The translations under genes and the position numbers were made by a program. DNA of 64,000 bases from Helicoverpa zea (Eukaryota > Arthropoda > Insecta > Lepidoptera > Noctuidae), in contig NC_061470.1 in the NCBI RefSeq assembly GCF_022581195.2, positions 1,302,001 through 1,366,000 of the forward strand, written 5' to 3'. Numbering within the stretch: position 1 is the stretch's first letter; each line of letters begins with the position of its first letter. This document shows, one piece after another, positions 48,001 through 58,100 of this stretch. Under the pieces are notes generated by a model that was not told the DNA's origin, did no database searches, and saw only the letters and a program-made list of their open reading frames with translations.

Positions 48001-50383
48001 AGCTCGCACTACATGTCTGAGGCGTACGCCTGGTTCGGCGCCGCCTACTTCTTCTATGATATTTGGACGGCATTAAATACATTTGTCTCTTCTTCCTACC
48101 TAGAACCTGTTAATTTGACAGACGGAGTTAATGTCTTTAGGTACTAGTGTTCGTTGGGCTGGTGTTCGGAGGAGTACCTATAAGTTGCAATGTGGGGTCA
48201 GGCAGGGTGGTTTGACTTCCCCGATACTGTTTAACCTTTACATAGATGATCTCATTAGTGGACTGCAACAGATGGATAACAGAACTTATCTTCTTCATCC
48301 TCCTACCCAGGCTGGTGTCAGCAGTGCAGGCAGCCTTATCATGCGTGACAGGCGCCATAGTGTGTCTGTGGTCGTGCACTCGCGACTTCATGCGCAGCTC
48401 GCACTACATGTCCGAGGCATATGCCTGGTTCGGCGCCGCTTACTTCTTCTATGATATTTGGAGCATGTATATGGTGAGTTGTTAATGGTATACGTTTGAT
48501 ATGAGCCATTTTAAATGTCTATTTAAATATATTCATTATAGAATTTTGATTGTTTTATGTTTCTATATATAAGAGATTTTGAGACAATCGAAAAAATTAG
48601 ACCATCAATTTGGTCATAATTTGACATCGGCCTTATGGTGCCATTATTGGTAAGCCATTGGAAGGTTGTAGAAGTTGCTTTCATGTAATCGTTGACTAAA
48701 TTCTGGCCACAAAAAGTTAAAGTGTCGTGTTGGTAAAACGAATTTCCGTACTTCAAATTTTGGATAGTAAAGAAAATGGCAAACTTTTCAAGTTCAAGCC
48801 AAATATGTATAGAAATGACCTTGCAAAAATTACACAATTTAGGTCTCTTTTCTCTTCAGGCACTCATTGATTTTACCTCATTTATTCACAAATCGCCAAC
48901 TTCCTTCCAGGTACACGTCCAAATGAACTCAAACACTGACATGTCCGTCAAGCGGCGTCCTTCCAAGAACGGGTCCGCGCCCGCGCTCCCGTCGGGGGAC
49001 GGCGCCGTCGTGAAGAAGCAAGGCACCTCCTTCCTAGCGTACTGCAAGCATGAACCTGTCATATTGATGCACCATCTCTTCATTGGAGGGTTCGGGTTTT
49101 TGGTTATTGTGGTGAGTATATCAAGAGTTTTGTGATTTACAAAACTTGTTACTATTTGAGTATAGTGGTTCTTCTGTGGCCTTCCAAATTTTACAAGAAT
49201 TAAATAGTGGCTGAAATAATAATAGCTACGAAACAATATTGAGAAAAAAAATCTGCAGTTTCAATCCGAAACTGGGGTTGAATTTAGATGCCATTAAGTA
49301 TAGGTTAATCTGACAGTGTTAAAATATTTCACATATTAAGTCTAGGACTGATTGCTGACTGATGAGAATAGATATTAGAAATCACATCTTATTACTTTTA
49401 CATGGATATAATAGAAGGGGATGACGAAAGAAACGACGAACGGACTGTGTGAAAACTAATATGGTTAGAAAGAATGTTATTTGTGAGATGATGGCAAGTA
49501 AAAGTTAAAGAAGAAAACATGCTGTGCCGACTCCAAGTATAATTAAGAAAGGATGATGATCTAATTACTTCCACAATTAGGTAAGTATACTACAAATTAC
49601 CCTGTTTAAATTCCAGTACCTCCGCGGCAATCTAGGCGACTGCACATTCGGTTTCGTCTACCTAATGGAACTATCAACCCCCTTCGTGTCAGTCCGCGGC
49701 ATCCTCTCGCGGCTGAAGCTGAAGTCTTCCCGTCTCTACGTGGTGAACGGCATACTGATGCTGCTAACGTTCTTCGTGTGTCGGGTGATCAGTCTGCCGT
49801 ATGTCTGCCTGTTGTATAGCAGGGTTATTGGCCTTTCGTATGTCGATGTGAGTGAATTTTTTTTGGACATTTTATTTTTAATTTTGTTGTTTGGTGGTAA
49901 AATTAAATCAATGATTTAAATTGGCTGCTAACGCGGGAAATGTTTGTGATAAATATTAGTTTCAACAATGGCAGATAAGGGAAATAGTGATTCATTTATT
50001 TTAAACCAGCTGTTTCCCACGGTTTCAATCCCCACCCCGCAGGAAGTTCTATCTACATTCTGATAAAATATAACCTATGTTACTCGGCCTGTTGTTGAAA
50101 AATTAAGAATTTAATCGGCTCTGCAGTTTCGGGGTCCTAAGGGGATTAAACAAGAAAATGTATTTTTTGTATATATATATAAAAGTATGGATTCCTGATA
50201 TAATAATGCAAATTATAATTCTTTCAGGCAATAAAATCCCTACCAACCGGCTGCAAGATTTCCATCTGCATACTCCTTCTACCCCAACTATACTGGTTCT
50301 ACTTAATGTCTGCCGGAGCCCTCAAGATGTTGGTCCAGAGGCCGCGGCCGGCTGCTGCCGACTCTACGCGCAAGCGCAGCTGA
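33034..50383 (+). CDS. TLC-domain membrane protein of the TLCD3 (FAM57) family
   Basis: Exons 33034-33054 (MEAAVSK, tentative), 42255-42352, 46369-46530, 48311-48473, 48911-49111, 49617-49847 and 50228-50383 join in phase to 343 residues. The order LVSAVQAALS...YMSEAYAWFGAAYFFYDIWSMY, HEPVILMHHLFIGG, YLRGNLGDCTFGFVYLMELS, TPFVSVRGILSRLKLK and YVVNGILMLLTFFVCR is the TLC (TRAM-LAG1-CLN8) fold as in TLCD3A/B. Several hydrophobic segments, the HH pair in HEPVILMHH and a basic C-terminal tail (STRKRS) fit an ER or plasma-membrane lipid-handling protein. TLCD3B has been proposed to act in ceramide synthesis, but the substrate is unproven here. Exon 1 is assigned only by phase, donor (GTAATA) and position; it would make intron 1 about 9.2 kb. 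A lepidopteran-specific Lys/Ser/Ala-rich insert lies in the 48911 exon. Confidence 0.85.
34722..34919 (+). repeat. Dispersed lepidopteran repeat (ccgttttcccgcggtttcac), copy 1
   Basis: Starts actagccgttttcccgcggt and ends ttataatattagtatagat. Further copies are at 36045-36240 and 56104-56305, and eroded ones at about 50006-50160 and 21920-22165. All end at a similar 3' point, which fits a 3'-anchored non-LTR or SINE family. Confidence 0.75.
35395..35590 (+). repeat. Dispersed repeat ending gactcgcacttg, copy 1
   Basis: Contains tgtcaccaggctgaatctca and ends tctgactcgcacttgaccc. The same family occurs at 39768-39985 and, longest, at 57782-58100, where it starts gggttccgtacccaaagggt. Confidence 0.65.
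36045..36240 (+). repeat. Dispersed lepidopteran repeat (ccgttttcccgcggtttcgc), copy 2
   Basis: Same family and orientation as 34722-34919, with more substitutions. Confidence 0.75.
37160..37475. mobile_element. MITE related to the hAT element at 55373
   Basis: Ends cacggagtagtaacgaaaga...gcggagatgcc and a right end with ggcacctcctctagtcattt...ctccatg resemble the termini of 55373-57137. About 300 bp, no coding capacity. Confidence 0.55.
37652..39355 (-). mobile_element. Tc1-family transposon, near-intact, TA-flanked
   Basis: 1704 bp between TA dinucleotides. Inverted ends begin cagtgggttgccaaattatt on both sides (rest agggac). It carries a transposase on the minus strand that appears complete once a short intron is removed. 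Ends match closely, suggesting a young insertion in intron 1 of the TLCD3-like gene. Confidence 0.93.
37861..38977 (-). CDS. Tc1 transposase, DD34E, split by an 82 bp intron
   Basis: Exon 38977-38525 (151 codons, from MGRGCDLTPKKKSEIKTLL) holds the paired helix-turn-helix domain (HSQRQIADIAGVSKSAVNK and ISKRTVQRRLAEEG) with a GRKR hinge. Exon 38442-37861 holds the catalytic core: FSDESSFEI (first Asp), FMHDSAPCHKA (second Asp) and SPDMNPIENLWE (Glu 35 residues on, the DD34E spacing). The intron is GTCAGA...TTTTTCAG with a long T tract; reading through it meets a stop two codons in. The joined length of 344 residues is standard for Tc1, and I see no frameshift or internal stop. It cleaves and pastes its own element. 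Confidence 0.9.
39768..39985 (+). repeat. Dispersed repeat ending gactcgcacttg, copy 2
   Basis: Starts agcaccgtacccgaagc and ends gtccgactcgcacttggcca; the middle is diverged. Confidence 0.6.
41741..42039 (+). mobile_element. tRNA-derived SINE, full length with target duplication
   Basis: Begins with a tRNA-like head: A-box region ggcctagtgggtaaagaac and B-box gagttcgattcc, then a tRNA-unrelated body and the tail cagtgggacgataaaaaggc with (cagtaa) repeats. Flanked by the 10 bp duplication aatcatgaaa at 41731-41740 and 42040-42049. It lies 215 bp upstream of TLCD3-like exon 2. Confidence 0.88.
42137..42222 (-). repeat. Dispersed repeat fragment (ccaactatgttggggtcggc)
   Basis: Reverse-orientation part of the family described at 9736-9785. 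It ends 32 bp before TLCD3-like exon 2. Confidence 0.6.
42255..42352 (+). CDS. TLCD3-like exon 2, first membrane segment
   Basis: Acceptor ATTTCAG, donor GTATGT. Encodes TKHRTAMAILAVCNAGSLAA then ATNLVISLNPED, a hydrophobic segment with a basic lead. If the tiny upstream exon is wrong, the Met in TAMAIL could be the start. Confidence 0.8.
44695..45027. mobile_element. Palindromic MITE with tgtactatgccaaatcgaat termini
   Basis: About 85 bp arms are nearly perfect inverted copies; the interior is built of tcgaa/ttcga motifs. 333 bp, no coding capacity. Confidence 0.8.
45635..45824 (-). mobile_element. 5'-truncated R1-clade LINE 3' UTR with 13 bp target duplication
   Basis: Flanked by agaatttgtatct at 45622-45634 and 45825-45837. 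On the minus strand it runs from ggctgcgggttgttcgaaag through ctggtacataaaaggcctat to a poly(A) tail, giving the true 3' end of the LINE family seen at 9838 and 22897. Confidence 0.85.
46246..46310 (+). repeat. 5'-truncated copy of the same SINE
   Basis: Matches the last 65 bp of 41741-42039 (ggaggcctgagcccagcagt to aaggctgtaacagtaat) and sits about 60 bp upstream of TLCD3-like exon 3. Confidence 0.75.
46742..46932 (+). repeat. LINE reverse-transcriptase fragment, copy A
   Basis: Corresponds to 48071-48265, where the reading GVRQGGLTSPILFNLYIDDL is the RT palm motif of non-LTR retrotransposons. Copy A is interrupted after gggctgcag by the 46933-47909 insertion and resumes at about 47910-47938. 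Confidence 0.7.
46933..47909 (+). mobile_element. DNA transposon carrying THAP-domain exons, inserted in LINE copy A
   Basis: Ends ccatagatgtaat and attatgtctatgg are inverted; further inverted blocks pair cgagccgag...ggaggctgtttgtctctttc (47052) with its complement near 47815-47862. The host site ctgcag is duplicated at both ends and LINE sequence resumes after it. Inside are two THAP exons (47380-47450, 47562-47619). THAP DNA-binding domains occur in P-element and some hAT transposases. At about 980 bp with no catalytic domain it is non-autonomous. Confidence 0.7.
47380..47619 (+). pseudogene. THAP zinc-finger fragment, two exons
   Basis: Exon 47380-47450 begins MVKKCCDYTCKSESYGGCNI and ends SFH at GTTAGC. 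Exon 47562-47619 continues FPKNEERRHKWLSSLYMK and stops at TAG. This is the N-terminal half of a C2CH THAP domain: the Cys pair, the FH-x-FP motif and the Trp. The C-terminal CxxH part is missing, so it cannot fold as a complete finger. It is part of the transposon rather than the host gene. Confidence 0.65.
47967..48067 (+). pseudogene. Partial duplicate of TLCD3-like exon 4
   Basis: Matches 48361-48462 from CTGTGGTCG to TATGATATTTGGA with four differences, all at third positions and synonymous. It has lost the first third of the exon and has no splice donor after TTTGGA, so it is unlikely to be used. It belongs to a tandem duplication: unit A 46742-48070, unit B 48071-48473, each starting with the same LINE fragment. 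Confidence 0.8.
48071..48290 (+). repeat. LINE reverse-transcriptase fragment, copy B
   Basis: Reads SLGTSVRWAGVRRSTYKLQC then GVRQGGLTSPILFNLYIDDL in one frame: the RT region just before the catalytic DD box. It ends only 20 bp before exon 4, so the LINE supplies the intron end. Confidence 0.75.
48311..48473 (+). CDS. TLCD3-like exon 4, core of the TLC domain
   Basis: 54 codons plus one nucleotide; acceptor CTACCCAG, donor GTGAGT. Encodes LVSAVQAALSCVTGAIVCLW then SCTRDFMRSSHYMSEAYAWF and GAAYFFYDIWSMYM, closely comparable with the human TLCD3A segment. A partial copy lies upstream at 47967-48067. Confidence 0.9.
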
Positions 50384-53300
50384 CGCCGCCGCCGACACTA
50401 ACGCGGTACGCCTAGCTATGCTAACATTACGACGCCAAGCGTAAAGTACGCCAAGAACTTTTAGCAAGCGTATTTTGAGCCGCTCAATTTACGTCATACT
50501 TTGTAAAGGCGTAAAGTATGTATGTAGGGATATTAGTAGGCGTATTTTGAGCTGCTCAATTTACGTCTTTTCGTTTTGTTCGGGCCAGACTTTGGGTAAG
50601 ATGCGCCACTCATAGTGAACTCCGTTGGCGTATTTTGAGCGGCGTATACTTCTCAGGTTAATTCAAGTTTTCATTATTTTTTTTATCGCACTTTGTATTT
50701 TGAGACATCAAGCAAAATATAATTTAACGTAAAACATAACATTAATATGCAAAAAATTGTGTTCAAAACACAAAGTGCTACAAAATACCGTTGCAATTTC
50801 ACCTTAAAATTTATTTAAACCATGTGATATAATTTTCGTACAAAATAAACAGATTTCATATATTTTGTCATAACATAAATGTCCCATAAAATAAAAAGTG
50901 GCCTGCGTAGTACTAAGGGTTATAATGTTTGACTGTTTGTCACTTTTTTGGAGCTAATGTTGGCAACACTGAATTGTTGTAGTGCTGTGTGTATGTTAAT
51001 AGATGGCGTTAGTAGGAGCGTGATTGAGGTTGTTAATGTAAAGATTGAATGGTGCTTTGCATGCAAGATTTTGGATGCCAAAAGATTTTTGGTTTTTATA
51101 AGTGTTTAACATAATTTATTCAAATATTTCCAGCCGATAAGATTATAGAAAAAAAATCAATTTCCTAAAGTAGTTGTTGCTTATTATGTATGTCATGAGT
51201 GTGATTTTAAATGAAATGCTTGAAGGGAAGGACGGTTTTTTCAACATTAGCTCCAATAAGAGTTTGACTAAAAGCTTTGGCTAAGGTAGGATGTTGTATG
51301 TGTCCGACGATAGATGGCGCTGTATTCAATTTTGGTTCACCCCAAAATTAACACAAACCCATCCAGAATAGTCGTTGTAGGTAGATTATAATAATTTAAA
51401 AATTGATACGGCCACGTTAAAAATATTGTATATTAACTAAGTCATTATTGTATACAGATTTCGTAAACGAATATCTCGAATAAAAAGAAATGTATTTTGA
51501 TTTTGAATTGTTACCGATAATCTCGAGTGTTGCCTCAATTTTGACTAGAATTTCACGATTTACGGCCTAGCCGAACTTGTTGAAAACGCTAAACACATTC
51601 ACGACTTCGAATATTAACATGGATCTTATGAGAAAATAATTATTATCTTTATCGAATACAATAATTAGGGCTTGAGTACGTAGTTATTTCGACGAATAAA
51701 AACATGCCTAAATAAAAACTTCCATTTTTGTAATAATACGTGCATTTCTTTACTACTTAATTTGACACAAATAATATAATTTGACATTACATAACTTCCA
51801 ATTTTGTCGTCTATTTATTAATATCTTGCTTTTAGATGCATTTTCTTTCTATACTTACATTTTTTCTCTATAGTTATTTAAAAGCTTAAAATTGATAGTT
51901 TAGATAGAATCATTTTTATGACTCAATAGCTGGCATGTATCAGGATATTTAGTATCGTGATACTCAACTTACTATCATGATATATCATGATATTTAAGTA
52001 TCGTGATAGTAAATAAAATTTCGTATTTATAACATGGGCATTTGACACAAAGATTTTGTATAATATGGTGTAATTTATATAATAAATAATGTGGCTTATA
52101 TATAAATACAAAATATGTGTGTATATCTATAAGTTTGGTAGCACAATATGTGTTAGGTGTCGCTTGTCGCTAGTTTGTGGTTGTTTGCACTTCAATATGT
52201 TTTATAGGTTTTTGATAGTAAGATATAGAATTTAACTTCAATATATCTGAGACTCCAAAGTAGATGTCGATCACAATTATCGATACCAAAATTACTGTCC
52301 TATAGTAGTTTATGGAATGAACTGTTGCGTACAACCCATCTTTTTTTTCCAATCACATTTGTTTATCGATATCAAAGGCCTAATATCTTTATATATCTTA
52401 CTATCAAAAGTATAGCTGAATAAACTAATAACACTTAAGAAATGCATGCACAAAACTGTATATTTGTTGTCTATGTAACTGCAGAAGTATTTAATGTCAC
52501 TTAGGTTATCCATCAAAAGAGATTTTAGTTCATTATCTGCTAGCATATCACATTTATAGCATAACTACGAACTCCATGCAAGAAGGTTATAAATAATTCA
52601 AAACTATATCTTTTTAAACTAATCACTTCAATATTTATCTAAAAATTCTCAGTAGATCTTCTAAACTTACTAAATCTTCTAACAACCTATTTCGCTTGAT
52701 TCTTTTTCATATTTAATTTTGAGAAACTTGCCCCTTCAATTGCACTGTTATTCAATATTAGTAGGGCTAAACCTTTTATTGAACAAAAACAAAACACAAG
52801 AAACAAAAAGAGTTGTATAGACATTTTGAAATTCAAGGGTAGTTCTATAATTTATTTATCAGTTTAGACCCTGAGGTATATTAATTGTTGTGTAATGAGA
52901 CGTATAATTGTGCAAATATTTTGCGCCAAAAAACTGTCAAAAATGAAAAAAAAAAATATGAATCTCTGTGAATATGAATGTCCTTGAAAATAATGTTGCT
53001 TCGTTCTAGAAATTATTGCGTGGAGGCTAAGTTTTATTTTTAATCAAAATTCATCGTTTATTTTTATCCAGTGTTTTCTGGTTTCTGTGTTACAAAATTT
53101 TGATGTTGTGTTATTAGATGGTAATAAACTAATACACTGGAGATTTGTTAATGTCTAGATAGGATTTTGCTTGTTATTTTATTTTGGCTCGGTAATTTGG
53201 TTTTCTATTTTTTTGAACTTTCGGTAAATGGCGCGGATTGGCTCTAGATCCATTGTTTTCTAGCTTTAGCTTATTAATTTATTTGTTACGTACGTGTGTG

Positions 53301-53710
53301 AATGCGAACCGAATTCTTCCAATACTACCCTACTTCCGTATTGCCAAATAAAATTCATTCCAATATTCAGATTACAATAGTTATTTACTAATCGCATTTT
53401 GTAATAGACTTAAGACTATTTGTGTAGTAAATTGCTAAAAACGAAATTAGAACTTAAACTTCCAGTTAATTTCTGTATACTTAACAATATCATAGAAGGA
53501 TTTATTTTTTACAACATTATTGTATTGAATTCATTTATTTTGATAATCTAATTTAACCAGCATTTATTACTTGTATCTTTACTAATAAATAAATAATTGT
53601 AAATTGCAGATTTGTAGACCTGGACATTTGACAATGTCTGCCATAAACGGATCTTAGAACATTTTAATTGTATATGGTAGCGGCGCCAAACTTCTTGGTC
53701 GCTCTGAACT

Positions 53711-53757
53711 TTGCGCAAAAATTGCGCAACGGGTCAGTAATTGCGCAACTTGCGCAA
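53711..53757. promoter_or_regulatory. Cluster of four TTGCGCAA palindromes
   Basis: TTGCGCAA occurs at 53711, 53722, 53741 and 53750. This 8-mer is the core of the C/EBP (bZIP) consensus site. A regulatory role is inference; the cluster could also belong to an unrecognised repeat. Confidence 0.4.
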
Positions 53758-55372
53758 ACAATACTAAATGGCCATTTAAGTATATTTTTTCAGAGCTGCC
53801 AAGAGTTTATTGTCGTAAATGCTAGATTACGGATTTTATATTAAAATAAATGAGCTTAAATTTAATAGGGTTTGATGCACATAGTGAAATATTTAAATGT
53901 TTGTGTGATGCATTAAGTCTGAATGTTATGTTCCTATAGAGGCCTATGAGATAGGTTCTGAGGCCTAATTTTAAATAAAATGTAAATTATTGTTTTAGGG
54001 TTATTTGGGGGGTAGTTGAGGGTTTTTACACGGCCTACTGCATCGAAATAGCAAAACTGGAAAAAGATCTGTGTCTGTACCAAAAATTAACACTACATTA
54101 AACTGAACTTTCCCCTGTCAGTTCAAAGATGGGTGACCATTTTGTTTTGAATATGTAACTTCGAGATGCAAAAGGTCGTAAACAGTAAATACTAACCACG
54201 GCTTTTTTATATTTACGAATATTTAACAGCTGAAATTAAACTTATAAATGGTGACTTGAAATTATTCAAATTAGTTTTTTATTTTCTAGAAACGAGTGAG
54301 GTGATGTATGTACAATGTGTACGGAACTAGTGTTACCAGTGTTAAAAAATCTAATTATGTAGTTTATTGTTTAGGCTGGCAAGCTGGGTGAGATACGGTA
54401 TCTGTGTAAGTTATAAATAACAAAATACTAACTGTAAACAATTAGTCATTATTAATATTGTAGTGTCTCTGTGTTATAGTAATGTTAAAACAGTTGTTAT
54501 TTAAAACGGTCTCTTTTCTCATTTTGACTATTGTAACATTTTTTTACTTGTCTTTTTGGGGTACAAGATCGATCTTAGTATTTGAGGCCTACATTTTGTC
54601 ATGTCCAAGAAAGTGGTCATAAAAAAAAATGTTACGCGTTACGTTATTTAAAAGTTTGGTCTTGTAGTTTATATGTACTAATATGACACGATTCTTACAT
54701 ACTTGGATCTTATTTATAAGATATTTTTGCTGGAACTGTTAATTAATATAATTACCTACTTACAATTTGTACCGGCGCCCAGTTTCCAGCTAGTCAGTGT
54801 GACGGTATATGTGATAACTTGTTGCAATGACTGTTTTATATTAAATGTATCCGATATTGAATGTTTTGTTTTATTTATATTCCTCATCCTGTGTTAGTTC
54901 AAAACCTATACGAAGTGGTGTTGAATTGTAGCTTTACTCACACTAATCTAATAATAATGGCGTCCAGCGATTGTCGGCAATGATGGCTGTTCTCATATAA
55001 GGAGATCAGTCAGCTGCGCAGGACGTATTATAGTGCACAAGCATTTGCGCAGACACACTTCTATACAAATAATAATTTAATGCTGACGTCGTTGTTTGCT
55101 AGAACACGCTAATCTCAGGAATTATTGGTCCGATTTAATAAAAAAATTGCCCATTTATCAAGGAAAGCTTAGTATAACAACAAGCGAACATCAGCGTCGG
55201 ACGACAAAAGCAACCGCAACCACATCGAACCATCCTATTTGAAACACCCTCAACGTGCTATAAGTCACGTAGACCTTCCACAGTTAATAGTTATACTATG
55301 TCGTATACTAATGAATCATTACTATAGGTAACTGGGAAGCTCGTCATTTGTTTTGTCATCGTTTGTATTATG

Positions 55373-57137
55373 CACGAAGGAGAAAAGACTAGCGGAGATG
55401 CCCTAACGCAGGTAGGTCACGCGCCTTCAGGTAGGTCAAATACGTCACGACTACGTCACGGCAGGCGTGGCTGGACACCGCCCATATACCGTCCTTTACA
55501 TCAAACTGACATCTTGTCATGGTTGTATTTTTACCACAATTTCAACAGATTTTATTTGTTACTCGATTAAAACGATGAAATGCGCTATCATTAATTGTAG
55601 AAATTGCTCAGGATCCAAACTCAAACATACCATAGGATAACATTTCACGTGTAAGTAATATTTTAGCTTTAAAACATATTTTTTGCTAGAGACATCTGTC
55701 GTCGAATAGCTGCATTTCTAGAACCTCTAAGTGAATTTGTATTATTTTCGTATCAATCTTGTATCAATGTATATTATTGGTACCAAATTTTGCCTTAAAA
55801 AGCAGCTTCATTTTTCCTTGCATCCTACAAGTTCTTTTATAGATTATTTACAAACCAAAACATATGATATATTATCATGAAAATTTAATATTATAAAAAC
55901 ACCATCTTTCGGTAAGTAGTCGACTTACGTATATTTGAAGTAAAATTGTGTTCATCAAGACAGAGAGACCCGTTACAAAATTAAGTGCTACCAGACATCG
56001 AAAATGCAATCACCCATTCTTAAAAAAGATCTTATTTAAAAAAGCTGCAATTATCTTAAAATTAATCATAACTCTAACTATGTAGATTTATTTATATTCA
56101 TCACTAGCCGTTTTCCCGCGGTTTCACCCGCGTACCGTGGGAGCTACTGCCCGCACCGGGATAAAATATAGCCTATGTTACTTGCATATAATATAGCTTT
56201 CTAATGGTGAAAGAATATTTAAAATTGGTCCAGTAGTTTTTGAGTTTATCCATTACAACCAAACAAACAAACAAAGTTTTCCTCTTTATAATATTAGAAT
56301 AGATCAGCAATGTTTTACATAGGTATATCTCTCTTGCCGTACATACTTTTTGAATGTACCTTTACTCAGAGCAACATCCGACTCACATAAAGTCTGCTAC
56401 TTATTTAGTGGATGCGCCGTTATGATACAGTTGTGAAAACTCTAATTTGATAAACACTGTCCCTATAATTTTAATTCCCATTTTTCTTGGTGAATTTCGT
56501 AATGTGGCAACATCGAAAATAATTACAGTCATCGCAGCACGGTTCTAGAACAAATAGAACGAATTTTCGTGCTTGTGATGCCATAGTGGCTAGTAGACGA
56601 ACTAACACAATGCCATAAGTTGATACTTAAATTACACCATGGGGGTATTTTAGACCCGTGGTGAATAAAAATGATTTTTCATCGAGTCGCCATTTAATGG
56701 TTCCTAGATACCTATTTCATTTCTGGAGGAGTAAATAAATTGTTATGGGGCAAGTTCTCTGCACAAAATAATACTTATATAACAATTAATTTTCTAACTT
56801 TTTTATCTCTCTCTTTTTCTTCGTTCATTTTAAATGAATGCTTCTTTAAACTTTCTAATTGAATTACTATTTTAAAAGAATTATTAATTTTGAGTATTTA
56901 CTTTACTTTTGAGTATGTCACTAGTGGTCGATGTTAGTTTAGGGTTAGATTTTAATCATCCTATTCCACGCTAGATGGATTTACAAAAAATGGGTGGCTT
57001 CCCATAAAAGGCGTATAAGGGTGGAGCACGGGTGGAGCCAGTAACGTTCCTCGTCCCCCGCTCACCCGAATTTTGGCGCGCTGCTTTGTTAGGAGATTTT
57101 TCGTTAGGGCATCTCCGCTAGTCTTTTCTCCTCCGTG
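55373..57137. mobile_element. hAT-type element with THAP-exon remnant
   Basis: Flanked by the 8 bp duplication gtattatg (55365-55372 and 57138-57145). Inverted ends cacgaaggagaaaagactag and the complement of gtcttttctcctccgtg extend over 35 bp. Contains a nested dispersed repeat at 56104-56305 and, near the left end, a THAP-like exon start (55575-55650). No transposase core is visible. Confidence 0.82.
55575..55650 (+). pseudogene. Degenerate THAP N-terminal exon inside the hAT element
   Basis: Begins MKCAIINCRNCSGSKLKHTI with the C-x4-C start of a THAP finger, then an apparent one-base loss brings in TAA just before the conserved F-H pair. A good donor (GTAAGT) follows at 55651, in the same place as in the THAP exon at 47380-47450. 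Confidence 0.5.
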
Positions 57138-57781
57138 GTATTATGTAAACATGGTGACGTTCGAAGGTGCGACTGTGATGCAGTGGCTACTTCGTCACTC
57201 TTGCTTGTATGAGGGGAAATGTTCACTGCACAAATTAATCATTTTGACTGCACGATGTTCTTTCCTAGATAGTTTTTTCTGGTAGTTAGCTACGTCACAA
57301 CCTACGTAGCTACATAGGGAATACCCATTAGAATCAATGCTCCGACTATCCGATCGATATTGATCTTATCGATACTAATTTTAATTTGTGGAACGAACTG
57401 TTTTTGTTTTGGGTTCTGGTCGCGTTTAAGGCCCAGACTCTTAACAAATATGAGCAGAGTTTTAAAGAACCAACTCAAAAATTTGCTACTGTACCTACCT
57501 AATAATAAGTAGATACAGGACACGTACCTATAAGTACGAGGACGGTAGGTACGTCGAATTTTAATGAATGTTGTTGATTCCATTTTCCTTGATCGATGTA
57601 GTTGTAGTCGAGGAAATATGTGAATATTTACCTAATCTGATAATCCTTTGTCCCATTTTTAGGTCCGGATACTGTAGAAAAGACCCTTGACTAATATAGG
57701 TACATACCTATCATATTTTTTTTTATTTATAAATTGAACCTACTTAACCTCAAGGTATTATCACAAACACACTCACCATTT

Positions 57782-58100
57782 TAGGGTTCCGTACCCAAAG
57801 GGTAAAACGGGACCCTATTGTTTTCGCTCCTCTGTCCGTCTGTCCGTCCGTCTGTCACCAGGCTGTATCTCATGAATCGTGATAGCTAGAGAGTTGAAAT
57901 TTTCACAGATGATGTATTTCTGTTGCCGCTATAACAACAAATACTGAAAACTAGAAAAAAATAAATAGTTGGGGGCTCCCATACAACAAACGTGATTTTT
58001 TGCTCATTTTTGCTCGATATCCATAAATATCTATAGAATATTACTTTGGATGGTACGGAACCCTTCGTGCGCGAGTCCGACTCGCACTTGGCCGGTTTTC
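57782..58100 (+). repeat. Dispersed repeat ending gactcgcacttggccggtttt, longest copy
   Basis: Starts agggttccgtacccaaaggg, has a ctgtccgtctgtccg simple tract, and ends gtccgactcgcacttggccg. A very common moth repeat; no coding capacity. Confidence 0.75.
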
